In this document: in pieces, positions 8,286 to 11,324 of the stretch
Layout: each line of letters opens with the position of its first letter
Numbering within the stretch: the stretch's first letter is position 1
DNA from: Planctomycetota bacterium
GTDB lineage: Bacteria > Planctomycetota > Phycisphaerae > WQYP01
Assembly: GCA_023489375.1 (NCBI GenBank)
Contig: JAMDCX010000071.1
Span: 1 to 11,324 of the forward strand
Direction: 5' to 3'
DNA: 11,324 nucleotides
Notes under the pieces: generated by a model
Database searches by the model: none
Told to the model about the DNA's origin: nothing
The model's input: only the letters and a program-made list of their open reading frames with translations
Program-made: the position numbers and the translations under genes

Positions 8286-8846
8286 ATGATTGTTGCCTAT
8301 CATTCCATTTTTTGCGCTTATGGTTTCTGGTTGCCCAACGATCCGCGTGGATCATGGTCGGATTTTGTCGGGGCGTGGGAATTATTCATTGCCGCCGGGC
8401 CGGCCACGTATTGCGGCGCCCGGCATTCTGTCGCCGGCGCTGACCATGATCGCGAGGTTCGAAACACGGCCAAGGCCTCGCTTCTGCATTCTCCCATGCG
8501 TTTTGATCCCCGGCAAATTCAATCCATTGCCACCGGTTTTGCCTGCGCGTGCTCCGAGGCGGATTTCCACATTCTGGCCTGCGCCATCATGCCTGACCAT
8601 GTTCATGTTGTGATACGCCGACATCCACGTGATATTGAAATGATCGTCGGCCACCTCCGAAGTCGTGCCACTAAACAATTGGGGCACGATGCAATTCGCC
8701 CGGATCAACCCATCTGGGCAAAAAAGAGTTGGAATCGTTATCTGGATTCACCGGATCTGCCAAACGCAATTGCCTATGTTAATAACAATCCGCGCCGCGC
8801 CGGTTTGCCAGCGCAATGCTGGCCATTTGTCGAACCCCTCGGTTAG
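8286..8846 (+). CDS. REP-associated tyrosine transposase (RAYT, Y1/IS200-like HUH family)
   Basis: The product is a 186-residue single-domain Y1 transposase of the TnpA_REP group. These enzymes nick and join single-stranded DNA at REP hairpins and are normally domesticated single-copy genes flanked by REPs. The HUH metal-binding motif is H105-V-H107 within CAIMPDHVHVVI. The likely nucleophile is Y164 in AIAYVNNNPRRAGL, a motif typical of the group; Y152 is the alternative. The N-terminus has LPNDPRGSWSDFV (16-28), which I recall from planctomycete relatives. The start ATG follows GGAGGG (8277-8282) at a short 3-nt spacing. The frame appears intact. Two direct REP-bearing repeats lie upstream and an inverted one begins at the stop codon, forming a REPtron-like unit placed between the CRISPR interference and adaptation genes. 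Confidence 0.9.
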   Translation: MIVAYHSIFCAYGFWLPNDPRGSWSDFVGAWELFIAAGPATYCGARHSVAGADHDREVRNTAKASLLHSPMRFDPRQIQSIATGFACACSEADFHILACAIMPDHVHVVIRRHPRDIEMIVGHLRSRATKQLGHDAIRPDQPIWAKKSWNRYLDSPDLPNAIAYVNNNPRRAGLPAQCWPFVEPLG

Positions 8847-8868
8847 CCGCATCCGCCTGCGGTGCGGG
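8843..8868 (-). repeat. REP element, copy 3 (inverted, overlapping the transposase stop)
   Basis: These 26 nt are the exact reverse complement of the hairpin portion of copies 1 and 2 (core 8847-8867, preceded by TTAG). The TTAG includes the transposase stop codon TAG (8844-8846), so the hairpin starts at the first base after the coding sequence. The longer GAATTAATT-containing half seen in the upstream copies is absent here. Copies on both sides in opposite orientation resemble a BIME/REPtron arrangement. Confidence 0.85.
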
Positions 8869-8974
8869 ACACCTTTGTGGGTTGGGTTTGCTGGCGGCTG
8901 TGAATGGGCAATGATTTCGGCGAATTACCGGCGGCATGGTGCCCACGGCGTGCGCTGATGTGGGGGAATTGTGG

Positions 8975-9068
8975 ATTTGAGATTTCAGATTTGAGATTTC
9001 ACTTTTTGAATTTGTGATTTCACGCTTCAACTCTCGAATTTCTAAGCTCAAATCTCAAATTTGAAATT
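8975..9068. repeat. AT-rich degenerate repeat tract with imperfect inverted arms
   Basis: The tract is built from variants of ATTTGAGATTTC and ATTTCAGATTTGAG on the + strand in its left part, and the complementary CTCAAATCTCAAATTTGA on the right. The arms 8982-9001 and 9048-9067 are complementary at 18 of 20 positions, separated by 46 nt. Such short ISNLKSQI-encoding repeats recur in intergenic DNA of planctomycete-like genomes as far as I recall. Function is unknown; it could fold into a long hairpin in RNA and limit read-through into cas4-1. Confidence 0.6.
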
Positions 9069-9121
9069 CTCCAGATACCTTGTTCATTATCGGTCTTTGC
9101 ATTCCCATAATTACCAATAAT

Positions 9122-9151
9122 TTGCCTTTTTATCAACTCATGTTCTATTAT
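9122..9151 (+). promoter_or_regulatory. Possible sigma70-type promoter for cas4-1/cas2
   Basis: TTGCCT (9122-9127) and TATTAT (9146-9151) are spaced by 18 nt. They match the consensus hexamers at 4 of 6 and 5 of 6 positions. The site lies in the AT-rich region about 120 nt before the cas4-1 start. It is plausible because the RAYT block separates these genes from the interference operon, but AT-rich DNA gives such matches by chance. Confidence 0.3.
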
Positions 9152-9180
9152 TGATATGGATACGCATCATCCGTCTCTTT

Positions 9181-9231
9181 CAGTATCCGGCATGGCATTC
9201 GCGCGTTTACTGATACTGGGAGATACTTGGA
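9181..9231. promoter_or_regulatory. GATACT repeats upstream of cas4-1, possible operator
   Basis: Two adjacent 10-mers, GATACTGGGA (9212-9221) and GATACTTGGA (9222-9231), differ at one base. An inverted partner CAGTATC (9181-9187) pairs perfectly with GATACTG (9212-9218). The group lies between the possible promoter and the cas4-1 ribosome binding site, where a regulator could bind or an RNA hairpin could form. The evidence is only the repeat pattern. Confidence 0.25.
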
Positions 9232-9271
9232 TGATGTTCTGCGGAATCGTTTCTGCACAGGAGGTTGAGAC

Positions 9272-11011
9272 ATGGACGAATATTTATGGCCGGCACGGCA
9301 TGTTGCGGAATATGCCTATTGTCCGCGTCTGTTTTATCTCATGGAAGTTGAGGGTGTTTATTATCCCAATGCGGATACTGAAAAAGGCAAAGCCGTCCAT
9401 AAGCGTGTGGACAAACCCAGTGCGGTGAATAATGGACACAGTGCCAGTACCAATGATGAAACCATGGAAAGCGACAATTCGCCGCCGGATCCGGATAAAC
9501 CGCAATCAGTGCGCAGCCTGGCCTTAACCAGCCAGAAGCTGGGGTTAACGGCAACGCTGGACCTTGCGGAAATCAGCGGCCAGATGGCCGTGCCCGTGGA
9601 ATACCGCAAAGGCCGGCCGCAATATGCCACTTCTCCCCCACCACCGGATGATCCCGGCGAGTCGGAATCTGGAACTTCTGTGCCGGCCAGCCCATGGCCT
9701 ACCGATCGCGTGCAGGCTGGGTTGCAGGCGATTTTATTGGAAGAAGCCGGGTATGAAGTGCCGCGGGTTACACTTTATTACGCCGCCGAGCGTCGTCGCA
9801 TTGAACTACCCGTTCTGGATGATTTACGCCGAGAGGCCATGGCAACGTTGCAGGCCGCCCGTGCCTGCGCCGATGGCCCGCGTCCAGCCCCGCTGGTTAA
9901 TGATTCAAAATGCCCGCGCTGCTCTCTGCAGCCTTTTTGCCTGCCGGACGAAGTTAATTTTGAACGCAACAAGGCCATCAGTCCACGCAAACTCTGGCCA
10001 CCGCGGGATGACGCCATACATCTTGTGGCGCAACGCGATGGCGTGCATATCGGTGTACGCGGCATGTCACTGCGGCTTACAGATAAAGATGGCAAACTCG
10101 TAAGGGAAATTCCACTGGCCAACTTGGAATCACTGGGTGTACTGGGTGGAGTGCAGGTTTCAACACAGGCTCTGACCGCCCTGGCCGGACAAAATATTCC
10201 CGTGGCCTTTTTATCTTCCGCAGGTCGGCTTATTACCATGACTGATCCCATGAACCCGGTCAGTGCCTTGATCCGGGAGGCTCAGGTGCGGAAGTTTGGT
10301 GAATCAGCCTCCGCACTGGAACTATCGCGAACTCTTGTGGCTGCCAAAATCAGCAACCAGCGCACCATTCTGATGCGTAATCGTAAAGACCTCGATCCGC
10401 GAGTCGCTGAAAATATGATGACGTTGGGCGAACAGGTGAAGACATGCGTCGGCGTGGAGAGTTTGCTGGGGCTGGAAGGGCAGGCTGCGGCCATTTATTT
10501 CGCCAACTTCAGCGGAATATTTACGCCGCCATTTTCAGAGATGTTTCAGGCCAATGGCCGCCAGCGCCGCCCGCCACCGGATCCGATTAATGCCGTACTT
10601 TCCTGGGGATACACCATGCTGGTGCATGAATGCGTGACCGCGTTGCGGCTGGCCGGACTGGAACCGATGCTGGGCGCGTATCATAAACCCCGCCCCGGAA
10701 AGCCCGCTCTGGCATTGGATTTGATGGAACCTTTTCGGCCGTTGATTGCGGATTCCATTGCGATATCCACGTTTAATCGCGGAGAGTTAACGGAGGGGCA
10801 TTTTTTACAAACAACGGCAGGCTGTTCCTTAACGGATGCGGGACGGGGCGCGTTTTTTAGCGCCTGGGGCCGGCGGATGGATACGGAGGTGACACACCCG
10901 GTATTTGAATATCGCTTGAGTTATCGGCGCATGATGATGCTCCAGGCACGAATGATTGCCGCCTGGCTGGTTGGCGATATCACGACGCTTTCATTTTTAA
11001 CAACGCGGTGA
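9272..11011 (+). CDS. cas4-cas1: Cas4-Cas1 fusion, CRISPR adaptation nuclease/integrase
   Basis: This is a fused adaptation protein, typical of type I-G. The Cas4 part (about 1-225) is a RecB-like nuclease that trims prespacers and selects the PAM. It has D97 in TATLDL, E110 and K113 in VEYRKG, H43, and four iron-sulfur cysteines: C17 (AYCPRLFY), C214, C217 and C223 (CPRCSLQPFC). The Cas1 part (about 235-579) is the spacer integrase, with catalytic residues E402 (LEGQAA), H471 (GAYHKPRPGK) and E486 (LDLMEPFRP). Low-complexity, serine/proline/aspartate-rich insertions at about 48-80 and 120-142 lie within the Cas4 half and are probably loops. AGGAGG (9259-9264) is 7 nt from the ATG. All catalytic residues expected for both halves appear present. 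cas2 follows after 10 nt. Confidence 0.96.
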   Translation: MDEYLWPARHVAEYAYCPRLFYLMEVEGVYYPNADTEKGKAVHKRVDKPSAVNNGHSASTNDETMESDNSPPDPDKPQSVRSLALTSQKLGLTATLDLAEISGQMAVPVEYRKGRPQYATSPPPPDDPGESESGTSVPASPWPTDRVQAGLQAILLEEAGYEVPRVTLYYAAERRRIELPVLDDLRREAMATLQAARACADGPRPAPLVNDSKCPRCSLQPFCLPDEVNFERNKAISPRKLWPPRDDAIHLVAQRDGVHIGVRGMSLRLTDKDGKLVREIPLANLESLGVLGGVQVSTQALTALAGQNIPVAFLSSAGRLITMTDPMNPVSALIREAQVRKFGESASALELSRTLVAAKISNQRTILMRNRKDLDPRVAENMMTLGEQVKTCVGVESLLGLEGQAAAIYFANFSGIFTPPFSEMFQANGRQRRPPPDPINAVLSWGYTMLVHECVTALRLAGLEPMLGAYHKPRPGKPALALDLMEPFRPLIADSIAISTFNRGELTEGHFLQTTAGCSLTDAGRGAFFSAWGRRMDTEVTHPVFEYRLSYRRMMMLQARMIAAWLVGDITTLSFLTTR

Positions 11012-11021
11012 GGAGAACCAA

Positions 11022-11312
11022 ATGCGACGATGTTATTTAGTGTGTTATGATATTTCAGATCCAAAACGTTGGCGACGGATTTTCCGGGCCATGAAAGGTT
11101 ACGGCGAACATTGGCAGTATTCGGTGTTTTTCTGTATGTTGAAAGAAATAGACCGCGTGCGAATGCAAAGCGAATTAGAAACAGAATTGAACCTGAAAGC
11201 AGATCAATGTATTATCATTGATCTGGGAGCCGATGAAGAAATAGCGCGTGAAGCGGTGACGGTAATTGGAGAAAGTTTGCCCAAGGCCCAGACGGGTGTG
11301 GTAGTCGTGTAG
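11022..11312 (+). CDS. cas2: CRISPR-associated protein Cas2
   Basis: Cas2 is the small dimeric partner that bridges Cas1 dimers in the spacer-integration complex. The 96-residue product has the usual ferredoxin-like pattern: a first strand RCYLVCYDISDPKRWRRI with the conserved D10, then QYSVFFC (33-39), and a final strand GVVVV at the C-terminus. Length is normal for the family. AGGAG at 11011-11015 is 6 nt from the ATG, and the gene begins 10 nt after the cas4-1 stop, so the two are co-transcribed. It ends 12 nt before the window edge; in I-G loci the CRISPR array often follows here. Confidence 0.96.
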   Translation: MRRCYLVCYDISDPKRWRRIFRAMKGYGEHWQYSVFFCMLKEIDRVRMQSELETELNLKADQCIIIDLGADEEIAREAVTVIGESLPKAQTGVVVV

Positions 11313-11324
11313 GCCAGTGGGTAT

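Larger units (their letters stand above)
8847..9271. other. Non-coding block between the transposase and cas4-1
   Basis: No credible gene lies here. It begins with the inverted REP (8843-8868), then about 100 nt in which I see nothing, then an AT-rich degenerate repeat tract with inverted arms (8975-9068), and then about 200 AT-rich nt. The last stretch has a possible promoter (9122-9151), GATACT repeats (9181-9231) and the cas4-1 ribosome binding site AGGAGG (9259-9264). Confidence 0.7.

Noticed and set aside
8779..9051. 90-codon - strand open frame with SNLKSQI-like repeats
   Set aside because: The reading frame is produced by the AT-rich degenerate repeat tract and the transposase complement, with no sign of a real protein.
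9156..9428. 90-codon + strand open frame ahead of and overlapping cas4-1
   Set aside because: No convincing ribosome binding site, no recognisable family, and it runs into cas4-1 in a different frame; the cas4-1 start has strong AGGAGG support.

Overview
The window carries a nearly complete type I-G (formerly I-U) CRISPR-Cas locus, all on the + strand. No CRISPR array lies within the window. The order is cas3 (helicase with a C-terminal HD nuclease), csx17 (the cas8-like large subunit), csb1 (cas7), csb2 (cas5-cas6 fusion), a REP-associated Y1 tyrosine transposase (RAYT) with its palindromic repeats, cas4-cas1 (fused) and cas2. The order and the two fusions match the known I-G layout, as in the Geobacter sulfurreducens locus, so the cas genes are a recognisable system and not a new one.

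Layout. Positions 1-122 hold the 3' end of an unidentified upstream gene that stops just before cas3. Positions 125-7969 are a tight interference operon: cas3/csx17 overlap by 4 nt, csx17/csb1 by 8 nt, and csb1/csb2 are 9 nt apart. Positions 7970-9271 are an inserted or expanded block. It contains a strong hairpin after csb2, two direct ~50-nt REP-bearing repeats, the RAYT gene, an inverted REP copy touching its stop codon, an AT-rich degenerate repeat tract, and a possible promoter region for the next operon. Positions 9272-11312 are the adaptation operon cas4-1/cas2, with a 10-nt gap. The array, if present, is expected beyond the right edge, or left of the unidentified gene.

How the genes work together. 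Csb2 (Cas6-like half) would cut the pre-crRNA. Csb2 (Cas5-like half), several Csb1 subunits and Csx17 would form the Cascade-like surveillance complex, and Cas3 would unwind and shred the target. Cas4-Cas1 and Cas2 would trim PAM-proximal prespacers and integrate them. All catalytic motifs I can check by eye look intact.

Organism. The window comes from a bacterium with moderate to high GC. The RAYT N-terminal motif LPNDPRGSWSDFV and the short AT-rich degenerate repeats resemble what I recall from Planctomycetota genomes. This is a low-confidence inference, because I-G systems also occur in Deltaproteobacteria, Actinobacteria and others.

The least ordinary part is the RAYT/REP block placed exactly between the interference and adaptation modules. 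It may have separated their transcription.
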